Assembly (NCBI GenBank): GCA_025667525.1
Contig: CM046879.1
Span: 362,470,639-362,534,638 of the forward strand
DNA: 64,000 nt
Direction: 5' to 3'
Source of the DNA: Glebionis coronaria
Taxonomy: Eukaryota > Streptophyta > Magnoliopsida > Asterales > Asteraceae
Of the stretch, positions 12,333 through 24,353 are shown one piece after another. The first letter of the stretch is position 1, and every line of letters starts with the position of its first letter. Below the pieces are notes generated by a model. The model made no database searches and was not told the origin of the DNA. It worked only from the letters and a program-made list of their open reading frames with translations. Made by a program: the position numbers and the translations under genes.

Positions 12333-12778
12333 GTCCTAGTGGTTGGTTGGTGAGTGGGCTTTCTCCATTTCTTCTTGTCTTCTCGTCTTTTCAGAAAAGT
12401 TGACGTTTTCGATTCTGATTCGGGATTTGTTGTCGATTAAATCCAACTCGTCTTTTAATTTCTTCGTTAAATAGACTTGAGTTTCTTCGACTTGTGTAAA
12501 TCTTCTGTCTTTGGTCCTTTTCTTCGATAAATCTTCAAATAGGCCCAGTGACTTCAAATCTTTTGCATCTCTTGGACAATAGACTTCGTCTTCAGTCTTT
12601 TTTCCTCGATAAAACCCGTGCAATCCCATGTTTTCTTTAATATTCATCCGGTTAGCTCTGAAATCACAATAAACACAAAAACCACGCATAATTCCAAACA
12701 AATGATATTAAATACGTCTTTTGGTCTTGTTTTAGCCAGAATTAAGTGGTAAAAGGATGGGTGTTTACACACCTATCA

Positions 12779-14679
12779 AATCCCCTACACTTAACCATTG
12801 CCATGCCCTCATGCAATGCTTAGTGATAAAGCAAATTTACATTTTTCTCATAATTAATCAACCTTGGCCTTATTTAAATTCTATTAAACAAAAATGCTAA
12901 GAGAAATTAAAACTTTAAAATAAACAAAAGGATGGAAATAACTTGTAAAGAAATCAAGGACTTACATTAGGGCTTTGGTGTTGCGAAGATTTATCACCCT
13001 CAAGTTTTACGTTCCCCAAACTAAGCTTAAAAACGAGATCATTGTTATTATAAGTTAGTAAATTAAACACTTACACACATGGCTTAATTAAATGCTTAAA
13101 CTCCCTTATTCCTAGTTGTATCTCTTATATTTTATTTTTGTCTTATAATGATCATGAAGATGCATTTTTGGACTTATTTCGATAGTTTATTAAGGCTGAA
13201 AGCAAAGTAGGAGGATTTGATCAATAGTTAGCTAAAGGACAAAATCTCTTAAAACTGCTTCTCGGGATATCAAAAAGTTCATATCTTGGCATAACTTGGT
13301 TCACGATTTGAGACCTTTCTCGGGCCGATATTTGGCATGTACTTCATACTTCATATCTTCGAGAGACGTTCTTGAGATAATGGTCTTCTCATCATAATAG
13401 AGTTTCTTCACTTGGAGACTTTTGAGGGGTACTCCAACTTTGTTGACCACGACTTCATGATTATTTCTTCAATCTCTAATTGGGATTTTGAGATACAACG
13501 ATCCGCCTCCTTTTCGGACTTGGATCTATTTATCCTCATACCTTGTTAGGGTCTTTTCGGATAGACTTCTCCATGATCTTTATGGGAGTTGATTGCTTTT
13601 CGTCGTGAGTCTTGATCCTTCATATTGACTTTAGGAATAATGCTTTTCACATCACTTTGGATCTTCAGCAATAAAATTGAATCCTCATGCCTTGTTAGGG
13701 CCTTTTTGGACTCGCCAATCTTCGCGCCCCGCTTCATAAGTTATGCCTTGGCTATGAACTCTTATCATTACCGAGCAACTTTTAAACGATCTTGGGCTAG
13801 AAGCTAAGTAACTTTTCAAATCGTACGACCTTACTTATTGCAGATAAATTATTAGCAAGTGATGGGAGAATATGCAAATAATTACACCAAGTGAGCTTGC
13901 GCAAGAATACCGACTTATAATTGACTCTATCATTTCTCGTCCTCCACAATTTAAAATCTCAAGTAATGAGACTCGTGGAAACTTGGCCTAATAAACCAAT
14001 TAAGGTCTACATGGTTAAGGATGCTAGCTAGAATAAACTTGGAAAAGTCTTATTCGGGTTGAGTCAAAATAAACGCAACGGGCCTAATATATCAAAGACT
14101 TCTAAACTAGCTACACCACTTTATTAATATTTTTGACTTTATTGCGGGATATATACATATGAAAGCAACGATAAAAATTTAAAATTTACAACTAAATGGC
14201 CAAAGTTAATAAAAAATTTGAAAAATGTTGAAAAAGACGATTTTCCGGTTAAATGAAGGCATTTTCATGGAAAAGTCCACTTAAAACTTCGATAGAAGTC
14301 TCCCCTACACTTAAGATAAACATTGTCCTCAATGTTTAAGCATGTGGGAAAAGTCTCCCCTACACTTATGACATTGTGCACGTTGGTTAACTCGAGTTAA
14401 GGAAGAGACGACTAAAGTGATCAATTTCAAATGTGAGTATGAAGACAATTGAATCACGATAGTTGAGAGATAGAACCGGATTTCAGATAACACAGGAGCA
14501 CGGTTCTTCAAAGATTTCCAAGATTGCAGTTATCCCTGTAATCACATCACCACACAAACACAAATGACCAAAATAGGTCCTCCCCTACACTTAGGGGGTT
14601 AAAGGGATAGATACTCGGGCTGCCTCCCGAGGAGCGCTTGTTTTTGATAACCGAGTCACGAGCCTGACTCGACCCAAAA
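12779..14679 (-). other. A 3' untranslated region with polypurine tract
   Basis: This 1.9-kb stretch between the pol stop and the 3' LTR has no open frame longer than about 63 codons, so the env-like gene of some Athila elements is absent. The polypurine tract is 12779-12794. Three further copies of TAAGTGTAGGGGA occur upstream in element sense (plus-strand 14301-14313, 14356-14368 and 14581-14593). A GGCTGCCTCCCGAGGAGCGC block at about 14619-14638 has a counterpart in C (about 35274-35300). Much of the stretch is homologous to 33325-35341 of C. Confidence 0.75.
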
Positions 14680-17570
14680 TTAGTTCATGGGGAACGTGGT
14701 GAGGGATGGAATCACCTCCTGAGAGGTGTCCTCACCAAAGTATAACTTCACTCGTTGGCCATTCACCTTAAAATTCGGTCCATTAGGTTTAGCGAGCTCG
14801 AGAGTACCATATGGAAAAATTTGGGCAATGGTGAATGGGCCGGACCAACGAGATTTGAGCTTGCCCGAAAAGATTTTCAACCGAGAGTTAAAAAGTAAGA
14901 CTTTGTCTCCAACATGGAACTCTCGGTTTTTGATCTTGGAGTCGTGAATGAGCTTAGTTCTTTCCTTATAGATCAAAGAGTTTTCATAAGCCTCATTTCG
15001 AAGTTCATTCAGCTCATTGAGTTGGATCTTGCGTAGGTCACCTGCTTTGTTAATATCAAAATTAGCCCACTTCAAGGCCCAATAAGCCTTGTGCTCCAAC
15101 TCAATGGGGAGGTGGCACGCTTTCCCGTACACAAGACGATAAGGCGTACAGCCGATCGGGGTCTTGTAAGCAGTACGGAAAGCCCACAAAGCATCATCGA
15201 GTTTATCAGCCCATGCGGCACGATGCTCTCCCACGGTTCTTTCCAGAATTCGCTTCAGCCCTCGGTTGGATATTTCAGCCTGGCCATTAGTTTGTGGGTG
15301 GTAAGCTGTGGAAAGACGATGATTTACACCGTACTTAGCCATGACTCTTGCGAATTGGTCATTGCAAAAATGAGTCCCACGATCACTAATAATGGCACGA
15401 GGCACACCGAATCTAGCGAATAAAGCTTTCAAAAAGTTGCAAACCACCCTTGCATCATTAGTAGGTAAAGCTTTGGCTTCAACCCACTCTGAAACGTAGT
15501 CAACGGCTACAAGGATGTATTTGTTTCCTTTAGAGGAAGGGAATGGCCCCATAAAGTCGATACCCCGCACGTCAAAAATTTCACATTCTTGTATGAAATT
15601 CTGAGGCATCTCGTCCTTATGTGTGATTTTGCCTTGCTTTTGGCAAACATCACATCGTTTAACCATATCGTGAGCGTCACGGTATATGGAGGGCCAATAA
15701 AATCCGGAATCAAACACTTTTTTAGCGGTGTAGTTGGGACCAAAGTGACCACCGGTGGGTCCTTTGTGGCAAGCATCAAGGATTTCAGACGCTGCCGGTC
15801 CGTCAACACATCGGCGGATAATCAGGTCGGCACATTGTTTGAATAGGTAAGGGTCGTCCCAAAAGTAAGTCTTAATGTCGGTGAAGAACTTCTTCTTTTG
15901 TTGAGACGTCAACCCTTCCTTGAGAATTCCACCCGCTAAGTAGTTTGCAAAGTCCGCAAACCACGGGGTTTCATTCGACTTCGAGTTTATAGACATTAAG
16001 GTCTCCAAGGGAAAAGAATCATTGATTTCTTTGTTTGGATGATCCCCTTGGTAAGGATCCTCAAATCTGCTGAGATGATCCGCGGCTAAGTTTTCTGCTC
16101 CTTTTTTATCGCGAATTTCGATTTTAAATTCCTGGAGCAGCAAAACCCAGCGAAGAAGTCTTGGTTTGGAATCTTGCTTTGTCAACAAGTACTTCAGCGC
16201 GGAATGATCGGTATACACGATGGTGGTGGAAAGGACAAGATAGGGGCGAAACTTTTCAAAAGCATAGACAACAGCTAAAAGCTCTTTTTCGGTTGTCGTA
16301 TAATGCAATTGTGCCCCCGTCATTGTCTTGCTAGTGTAATGGATTGGTTGGAAGTGTTTGTTCACTCTTTGTCCAAGAACCGCTCCAATAGCAAAATCAC
16401 TAGCATCGCACATCAACTCAAAGGGCAGCTCCCAATTAGGGGTGACCAAGACGGGTGCCTTAGTTAGCTTATCCTTAAGCGAGTTGAAGGCTTCAAGGCA
16501 CTCTTTGGAGAAGATAAAAGGAGTATCTTTTTCCAAGAGGTGGGTCATCGGGCGAGCGATTTGAGAAAAATCTTTGATGAATCAACGATAGAAGCCCGCA
16601 TGACCCAGGAAACTTCTCACACCCTTCACTGTTGAAGGTGGAGGCAACTTTGCGATAACATCGACTTTAGCACGGTCAACTTCAAGACCGGCTTTCGAGA
16701 TCTTATGTCCAAGCACGATGCCTTCTTTTACCATAAAATGGCATTTTTCCTAATTCAGAACTAGGCGAGTGTCTTCGCACCTCTTTAGCATACGTTCCAA
16801 ATTGGCAAGGCAAGAAGAGAAGGAATCCCCGAAGACCGAGAAATCATCCATGAAGACTTCCATGGTTTGTTCAACCATGTCGTGGAAGATAGCTAACATA
16901 CACCTTTGAAAAGTCCCGGGCGCATTACATAAGCCAAAAGGCATTCTTTTGTAAGCGAAAGTGCCATAGGGACAAGTGAATGTAGTCTTCTCTTGATCTT
17001 GGGGATCGATGGGTATTTGAAAATAACCCGAGAAACCATCAAGAAAGCAGTAATATTCATTACCCGCTAATCGTTCAAGCATTTGGTCCATAAAAGGTAG
17101 AGGGAAATGATCCTTTCTCGTGGTATCATTGAGTTTGTGGTAGTCTATACAAACTCTCCACCCAGTAACGAGACGAGTGGGGATTAACTCGTTGTGTTCA
17201 TTGGGAACAACGGTTATTCCGCCCTTCTTGGGCACACAATGGATTGGACTAACCCATGGTGAATCTGAAATAGGGTAAATCATACCCGCATCAAGAAGTT
17301 TGAGAACCTCTGTTTTGATGACTTCATGGATTTTTGGATTCACCCTTCGTTGGCTTTGAATTGTGGGCTTAAAGTCGTCCTCCATGAGAATTTTGTGTGT
17401 GCAGAAGTGAGGATCAATTCCACGAATATCCGAAATCTTCCAAGCAATAGCTTTCTTATGATCTTTCAACACGGCGACAAGGCGAGCTTTCTCTTCATCC
17501 TTCAAATCCTTAGCAATGATGACTGGCGACTTCTTCTCTTCTTCGAGGAATACATACTCAAGATGTATCC
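14680..17570 (-). pseudogene. pol: A pol: reverse transcriptase, RNase H and integrase, with two stops
   Basis: This encodes the enzymes that copy element RNA and insert the DNA. The upstream frame (17570-16750) holds reverse transcriptase, with WRVCIDYHKLN and the catalytic FMDDFSVFG. The downstream frame (16548-14680) has RNase H ([14 protein letters not shown]), an HHCC zinc domain (HKGPTGGHF...CDVCQ) and the integrase core with its three acidic residues in [16 protein letters not shown] and QTNGQAE. Stops interrupt it at 16750-16752 (TAG where the family has Trp) and 16582-16584 (TGA where it has Arg). It is also out of frame with gag-protease, with the shift near 17560-17575. The family places these domains in this order in Athila. 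The lesions look recent because all catalytic motifs are intact. Confidence 0.93.
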
Positions 17571-20341
17571 GGAGGATTGTCGACGGGAGGCGTATTCGAA
17601 GTCGGAGTCTCGATAGCAATAACAGTGGGAGATGGAGGGGAAGGATTGTCTTCTCTGAGGAGGTTTGCAATGAAACTGAGATCGTCATCCCAATTGGCAG
17701 TAGAATCGTCATTGTCTTGCTTCACATCTTCCAAGGTGGCTTCCAAATCTTTCCAAAGGAAATCACTTTCTCCAAATAGAGATAGTGATGAGTCGATAGA
17801 GGAAACGGTCTCAACATTGGGAAGAGAGGTAGGAATGTTTTTACAAGCATCCTTGAAGTGTTCTTCACAAGCCTCATCAAGAACGTCAATACAATTAACA
17901 CTCTCGTAAGAATAAGGCTGTTTAGAAAGCTTTCCCATGTTGAAGACTACTTTATCGTCACCAACTCTCATGATAAGCTCACCGGCTTCAACATCAATGA
18001 GAGTGCGACCGGTCCTCAAGAATGGACGACCAACAATGAGTGGCACACGGGGGTCCATCTCGTAGTCGACGACAACAAAATCGGCAGGGAAGGTGAATTT
18101 GTCGACTCCTACAATGACGTCTTCGGCTATCCCCACTGGATAAGCAACCGTACGGTTGGCCAATTCCAAAGTCATTTTGGTGGGGACTAGCTCTGAGAGA
18201 GATAATTGCTTCCAAACACTTAGAGGCATGAGATTAATACTGGCACCTAGATCGGCTAGGGCCATGCAATTCTCTACTCCCGGGAAATTGCAAGGGATTA
18301 AGAAACGACCCGGATCACCAAGCTTTGTTGGCAATTTCCTTAAGAGCACTGCAGAGCAGTTCTCATTAAGTTGGGTGTTGGCGATATCGAGGAGCTTTTC
18401 CTTGTCGCTCAGAAGATCTTTAAACATTTTGGCGTATTTGGGCATGTGAGCGAGAGCCTCAGCGAAGGAGATATTGAAATTCAGTTTTTTGAACATTTTT
18501 AGGAAGTTCGAAACTTGAATATCATCCTTGCTCTTTTGCTTCTCTTTCCTCAACCTAGATGGATAAGGTATATTGGAAGAAGAGGAAGGCTTTGGGGGAG
18601 TAGGATCACTCACAAGCAAGGGTGGGGGAGGGGTAGAAAGAAGAGGTGGAGAAATTGGGGAAGGAGAAGGAGGAAGAATAGGAGCAGGTGACTCGTTCTC
18701 CTTAGTCACAATCACCGGTTGAGGTATAGGAAGCTCGGGTTCCTTGGTACCTTTGCCACTTCGAGTAGTGATTGCTTTCATCTCCCCTCTTGGGTTTGCA
18801 ACGGTGTTACTCGGAAGAGTACCCGAAGAAGAGGGTTGACTACTTTGGAAGAAACTAGCCATCATGTTCCTCAGATCATTAGTTTGACTATCCAACGTGT
18901 TTCGCATATCGGCTCTCAAATCGTTTCCTTGCTTGACCAAGTCTGCTTTCAAGTTACGCACTTCCTGCTGGAGATTTTCCACAATCACATCATTGGTCCT
19001 CATATAGGTTGCGACCTCTTGGTGTAGTGCAGTGGTGGTTTGGTTGGAAGGAGCATTGTATGCAGGTGGTTGGTAAGTAGGTTGTTGGTAGACTTGATTG
19101 TTTCTTTGAGGTGGTTGTTGCTGCTTGTGAGGTGGTATGTATGGTTGTCGAGGTTGTTGTTGTTGTTGAGGAGGGCGATTAAGGTTTTGTTGTTGGTTTG
19201 GGTTGGCAGGAGGGAAACCAGGTGGTGAAAGATAGTTGTTGCTGCGGTAGCTAAGCAAATTACGGTCACCTTGAGGTCTAGCTTGATAAGCAGGTTGTTG
19301 GTAGGTGCCATATGCCGCATTCACATTCTCAGCAGGGTAATCTTGGGTGGCGGTACAAGTTGTGTAAGAATGAGGACCACCGCATATCTCACAAGGTTGG
19401 CTGACAGCGTTCACTTGAGCGTTTTTGGCGTTGTTGCTGTTGTTGTTGCTGACGGTGTGGGTGACAAGCGATTCAAGAAGCGTGGTGATTTTGTCAAGTC
19501 GCTTGTCGCTGTCATTAGTGCTAGCACTAGCAACATTGGTCCGAATACTCTTGGTTTGCACACGAGATTTGTTCTCAATGATGTCCCAAGCAGCATTGGA
19601 AGTCTTAGCCAATAAATTACCCCCTGAGGCACTATTCAGTGAATCTTGGTCACTCATGCTTAAACCATTGTAAAAAGTATTGATTTGATGTACTTTGGTA
19701 AAACCATGTTGTGGGCATTTTCGTAAAAGATCTTTAAAACGATCCCAAGATTCACTGAACGACTCATCGTACTTTTGTTCAAAGTTTATAATCTCATTCC
19801 GCAAAGCGGTAGTACGAGAGGGTGGAAAAAAGTAATTGATGAACTTTGTTTCCAAATCCGTCCACGAGAGAATACTCTGTGGCGGTTCCTTAGCAAGCCA
19901 ATGCCGGGCTTGTCCCTCTAAAGAAAAGAGAAAAAGTTGTAACCTTATAACCTCTTGTGGAACCCCATTGAACTTGACCGTGTTGGTGAGTTGTAGAAAT
20001 CTCTTGATGTGGTCGTGTGGATCATCAATGGTTCGTCCCAAGAATGGCTGAGCGGAGACCATCTGGATAAAGCCTGATTTGAGCTCGAAGTTGTTGGCGG
20101 CAATTGGAGGTATGACAATTGGGTCCGTGTTGCCATCTACATGAGCTTGCAGCAATTCAATCATCGGGCGATTATCCGGAAGGGGCTCATTGTTGTTGTT
20201 ATTGTTCATGTTGTTGAAAGGCGGGTTGTTGTTGTTATTATTGTTGTTCGGAGGTGGTATGTTATTGTCGTTTTGTACACCAGCCATGTCTAAGTTATCG
20301 AGAGGCTCGGGCTCTTGATAAGACGTGGATCGAGTGCGCAT
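17558..20341 (-). CDS. gag: A gag-protease polyprotein
   Basis: A single open frame of 927 residues encodes the capsid/nucleocapsid precursor and the aspartic protease that cuts it. An Asn-rich stretch (about 31-51) precedes the Retrotrans_gag domain (about 115-215). A zinc knuckle CEICGGPHSYTTC is at 317-329. Gln/Pro-rich and coiled segments follow, then a Pro-rich linker (about 540-585). The protease active site DLGASINLMP is at 697-706, with a later IVGRPFLR motif. The ATG at 20341 is the first in frame after the primer site, and the C element starts with the same MRTRS. The frame ends at a stop where pol reading would continue in another frame. The protein is otherwise undamaged. Confidence 0.93.
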   Translation of the reverse strand: MRTRSTSYQEPEPLDNLDMAGVQNDNNIPPPNNNNNNNNPPFNNMNNNNNNEPLPDNRPMIELLQAHVDGNTDPIVIPPIAANNFELKSGFIQMVSAQPFLGRTIDDPHDHIKRFLQLTNTVKFNGVPQEVIRLQLFLFSLEGQARHWLAKEPPQSILSWTDLETKFINYFFPPSRTTALRNEIINFEQKYDESFSESWDRFKDLLRKCPQHGFTKVHQINTFYNGLSMSDQDSLNSASGGNLLAKTSNAAWDIIENKSRVQTKSIRTNVASASTNDSDKRLDKITTLLESLVTHTVSNNNSNNAKNAQVNAVSQPCEICGGPHSYTTCTATQDYPAENVNAAYGTYQQPAYQARPQGDRNLLSYRSNNYLSPPGFPPANPNQQQNLNRPPQQQQQPRQPYIPPHKQQQPPQRNNQVYQQPTYQPPAYNAPSNQTTTALHQEVATYMRTNDVIVENLQQEVRNLKADLVKQGNDLRADMRNTLDSQTNDLRNMMASFFQSSQPSSSGTLPSNTVANPRGEMKAITTRSGKGTKEPELPIPQPVIVTKENESPAPILPPSPSPISPPLLSTPPPPLLVSDPTPPKPSSSSNIPYPSRLRKEKQKSKDDIQVSNFLKMFKKLNFNISFAEALAHMPKYAKMFKDLLSDKEKLLDIANTQLNENCSAVLLRKLPTKLGDPGRFLIPCNFPGVENCMALADLGASINLMPLSVWKQLSLSELVPTKMTLELANRTVAYPVGIAEDVIVGVDKFTFPADFVVVDYEMDPRVPLIVGRPFLRTGRTLIDVEAGELIMRVGDDKVVFNMGKLSKQPYSYESVNCIDVLDEACEEHFKDACKNIPTSLPNVETVSSIDSSLSLFGESDFLWKDLEATLEDVKQDNDDSTANWDDDLSFIANLLREDNPSPPSPTVIAIETPTSNTPPVDNPPDTS

Positions 20342-20559
20342 ACACCTGCAAAAGAACGAACAAAGAAAAACAAAGCAAAAATATTTTTGGTTTTTATGTT
20401 TTTTACTTTTTAGGATTTTTGAAAATTTTATATTTTTTAGTATTTTTGAAATTTTTTTTTTTTTTTGAAAAAGTAACGTTCACGGGGAACGGATCACAAA
20501 ATCCAAGTTCTCACAAAAAACTTTTGATCTTAACGAGAAGACCCGGCAGCGGCGCCATT
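20342..20559 (-). promoter_or_regulatory. A leader and primer binding site
   Basis: Between the LTR and the gag ATG lie about 200 bp. The primer binding site TGGCGCCGCTGCCGGG (plus 20542-20557) sits 2 nt from the LTR. It resembles the Athila-type site usually ascribed to tRNA-Asp. The rest is T-rich on the plus strand, with a poly-T run near 20451-20465. The same site occurs in C at 38731-38746. Confidence 0.85.
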
Positions 20560-22049
20560 TGATACAGGGTTTTTTAGGGTGGTGAAAAAGTTCGAATTCT
20601 CGGTATCCTCTCGAATTGATCTCAGTTTAAAGTGGAATGATTGTTCTTGGTGACAAAAAGGAGTTTGGTTTTCTATTCTATTAAAAAGTAAAGCTGGGCT
20701 TAAGAATTTAAAACAAATAGTAAATGAAAAATACCCTAATCAAAGATTACACTATTCGGAAAAAAATAAGTGCTATGCGGAAAAAGATGTCTATGCTGAA
20801 AAATTGTCCTATGCGGAAAACAGGTTCTATTCGGAAAATGATGCTATGCGGAAAGAAAAACCCTATTCGGAAAAATTACCTTTATGCGGAAAACTTGGCT
20901 TATGCGGAATGCAGTACTCTATTCGGAAAAACTTGTTTATTCGGAAAACATACCCTATGCGGAAAAACATGTACTATTCGGAAAAAATACCCTAAGCGGA
21001 AAAATGACTCTAATAGGAAAATCGGGTCTATGCGGAAAGTCAAGCTATTTAGAAAGATGAACTCCTATGCGGAAAATATGTGCTATTCAGAATATCTGGG
21101 ATATTCCGAATAAAGAAGAAATAAAACCTCTACTCGGAATAATTGAGATATTCCGAATAGAGACACCCCCAGAATTCCTATTCGGAATCTGGGAAACTCA
21201 GAACTGTTGAAATGCGAAGAACAAGGGAATCGGTTAATCCAAAATCAGACTTGACAAGCAAAAAGGTTTTTACCAAATTAAACACAAATCATTTGAATAC
21301 CATTAGTAATAAATCCCACCAATAAAAAACACTAAATCAACAACTTTTTAGAATCAAACTAGAATCAAATAAGAACTTAAGAACTTTCACTCAAAAGATG
21401 ATGAAGAACAAGATGAATAGAAAGATGGAATGGATTGATTAATGGAAAAGTAACAAGAGTATTGATTCACACTTACAAGATTGAAAGAAAGATGAAAAAT
21501 CACCAAACACCCTAGTGGTGTTGGTGAAGGAACGAACCAACAAGAACTGGAAAAAGAAAAATGAACTCCCTCTCTAAAATGTGAAGGGAGAGATCTATTT
21601 ATAGTCCTAGTGGTTGGTTGGTGAGTGGGCTTTCTCCCTTTCTTCTTGTCTTCTCGTCTTTTCAGAAAAGTTGACGTTTTCGATTCTGATTCGGGATTTG
21701 TTGTCGATTAAATCCAACTCGTCTTTTAATTTCTTCGTTAAATAGACTTGAGTTTCTTCGACTTGTGTAAATCTTCCGTCTTTGGTCCTTTTCTTCGATA
21801 AATCTTCAAATAGGCCCAGTGACTTCAAATCTTTTGCATCTCTTGGACAATAGACTTCGTCTTCAGTCTTTTTTCCTCGATAAAACCCGTGCAATCCCAT
21901 GTTTTCTTTAATATTCATCCGGTTAGCTCTGAAATCACAATAAACACAAAAACCACGCATAATTCCAAACAAATGATATTAAATACGTGTTTTGGTCTTG
22001 TTTTAGCCAGAATTAAGTGGTAAAAGGATGGGTGTTTACACACCTATCA
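20560..22049 (-). repeat. A 5' LTR
   Basis: At 1490 bp it is nearly identical to 11290-12778. It has its own CGGAAA tandem array (about 20752-21125) and TATA box (21596-21603), and it would drive transcription toward lower coordinates into gag. Confidence 0.95.
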
Positions 22050-22054
22050 AAAAC

Positions 22055-24353
22055 AGTAAAGAAACATGTTATGAACTGATGAAATAATGAAGTAGGATCC
22101 ATTTACAGTAAGCTAAATGTCTTGTACACATGTGAGAGTTGGCCATGCAATGGAATCAAAATAATGAGTGAGATATGATCAAAATAAGTTTAGGGTATAA
22201 ATCTGAAGTTACTGTTTTGGACGATTTTTAGAAAATACTTGAAGGATGATTCAACAGTAGCTATAGTAGAGTTAAATGTAGCACATATCATGTAGTTTAT
22301 GTGATAAAAATTTGAGCTTCTATCTCCATGTAGAACTCAAGATATGGCAGTTTTGGTGAAGATGAAGTTAAAAATCAGATTTTTGGAAATTAAAGAATAA
22401 TACTATTATATAAGCACTCACATTTTAATATATAAAATGTAAAATAAAAACCCACTAACTTATAAAACTTATTTATATAAATATATATAAAAGGTTAATC
22501 AAATGGATAAATTATATAAATGGTGGTGAAATAATGTTTATAAGTAATAAAAACTATAAACTTGATTTTTACGACTTTTTCGGCTATCGCCGTGAAATTC
22601 ACGTTTTTTACCAAATAAAACTTAGACGACCAAACCCGTCTAATGTAAAGTTTATAAAAGTCATATACTGATGTATAGGTAACTAATACAAGTAAAAACC
22701 GATAAAACCCGAACTATAAGAAATACGGACATTTACGAGCTAATAAACATATTGGATTAATAATTGGACTTAATAAGATAAAAACTTGTAAAAAGAACTT
22801 ATTGGGGTTAACCCATTTGGGCCCAACTTGTAAAGTTTAAGTACTGATAATATAAGTACAAAATGGATTAAAATAAGTTAAATGACTTATAATAAGCTTA
22901 TTGGACATAAAACACGTAAATAGGAAAAACGAGAAAACTAGTATAAAAGTTATCGACACATGACACAAAATGAGTAAATGAGGATATGTAAACCCACTTG
23001 ATCATCATATATATATAATCATCATATGTATACATAATTGTTATTTCTATAAAGTCATTGGGCAAACGTCTAAGACCGATTATTATTTGTCTAGGTTTCC
23101 GTGATTGAAGCGCGTACCGTACATCCAAATCGCCGATAATCGTCTTCCCACATCAATGTGAGTTCATTGCCTCGCACTCTTTTAAATGTTTTCATAAATG
23201 TTTTATAAACCTGCGAGGGAGATAACATGTTAGTTTTATAAAATAGGACACCATTTGTCCCGATTGTTTGATTATTGATTTTGGACCCGAATGATTGAAT
23301 GACCCGATTGTATGACCCGATAAATGATTAATGGACCCGATAGATGAAATAAAATGGATTATTAAAGTTAGGTTATGTCACAAAAAGTCCCAATAGCATG
23401 AATTGTGAACTACCGGGAGTTGGTAGACGCTTATGCATTTAATAGTACTATTTGGGGACGATCACCCCAGTTCGCGCCTTGACGGTTGATCCCCGTCGTG
23501 CCATATTGATTGGTAAGCGAATTAATGTATGAGAAGATTTCCATAGCGTGACCTTTGTGACGACACGCTACTTTAGATGGTCAAAATTGGTATCGGGTTA
23601 GCTACCCGTTGTTGGTTTAGTAAGGTAACAATGACCGTTGGATTATAATAATTCGAATTAACGAAATACAAATAAACGCTCCGAATTACGATGTATTGCC
23701 TGACTAGCAATACAGGGTCATACTATTGATATTATGATTGTATTTTGGTTTTCATAACCATATTCATATAACGGTTTTTATTTGATTTTATACAACGTCA
23801 TAAGACGTATTATATGATGTTTTTACGACATTGGCTCGTATTATGATTTTTACGGAAAATGCCTATATTATGATTTTCGATAAGGATTTGTATAAAATGA
23901 TTTTGGCTATTTTATGGCCTAATACAAAGATTTGTATAAAATGATTTTGGCTATTTTACGGCCTATTACAATGATTTGTACGAATTGATTTTTGGTACTA
24001 ATTTTATACCAAAGTTATATTGATGGAATTTATTAAACTCTATGAATTCACTCGGCGTTATCGCTGACCTTTTCTTTTAACATGTTTTATCTCAGGTACT
24101 TGAAGGTAATTCTCGGGAAGACAACAAGAATTCATGGCCCGCACCTAAATACCTATTTCCATTCAAATGCTTGTAAAACCTGTATTAATTATAATGACTT
24201 GGGACCTATGTAACTTTGATATTTATGAATGGAAATGCTTTATTAATAAACGACGCGATTTTTATGCGTTGTCTATGATGTGAGTAATGTGCTATCCCGT
24301 AACACCAACTAGTCTTCCGCTGAACTGAGTTGTATAAATTTGGGGGTGTTACA
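22055..24353 (+). repeat. B 5' LTR, right part
   Basis: This part continues the LTR begun at 10107 after the A insertion and matches 31020-33319. It ends GGGGGTGTTACA immediately before the primer binding site. No gene lies inside. Confidence 0.95.

Larger units (their letters stand above)
11290..12778 (-). repeat. A 3' LTR
   Basis: The 1489-bp unit begins TGATACAGGG and ends ACACCTATCA on the plus strand. It carries a CGGAAA tandem array (about 11482-11850) and a TATA box (12325-12332). Its first 50 or so bases and last 200 or so bases are related to the C LTR. The middle is largely different. Confidence 0.95.
11290..22049 (-). mobile_element. Element A: Athila-type Ty3/gypsy element, youngest insertion
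   Basis: In minus orientation the 5' LTR is 20560-22049 and the 3' LTR is 11290-12778. The primer binding site is 20542-20557, followed by gag-protease, pol, an approximately 1.9-kb 3' UTR and the polypurine tract at 12779-12794. The total is 10,760 bp with an AAAAC duplication. By eye I count about 15 differences between the two LTRs of about 1490 bp. No env-like frame is present between pol and the 3' LTR. Pol has two in-frame stops, so this copy is not autonomous as it stands. Confidence 0.96.

Noticed and set aside
12779..14679. Env-like gene downstream of A pol
   Set aside because: No frame longer than about 63 codons and no membrane-protein pattern is present. The region is homologous to the non-coding 3' UTR of C.
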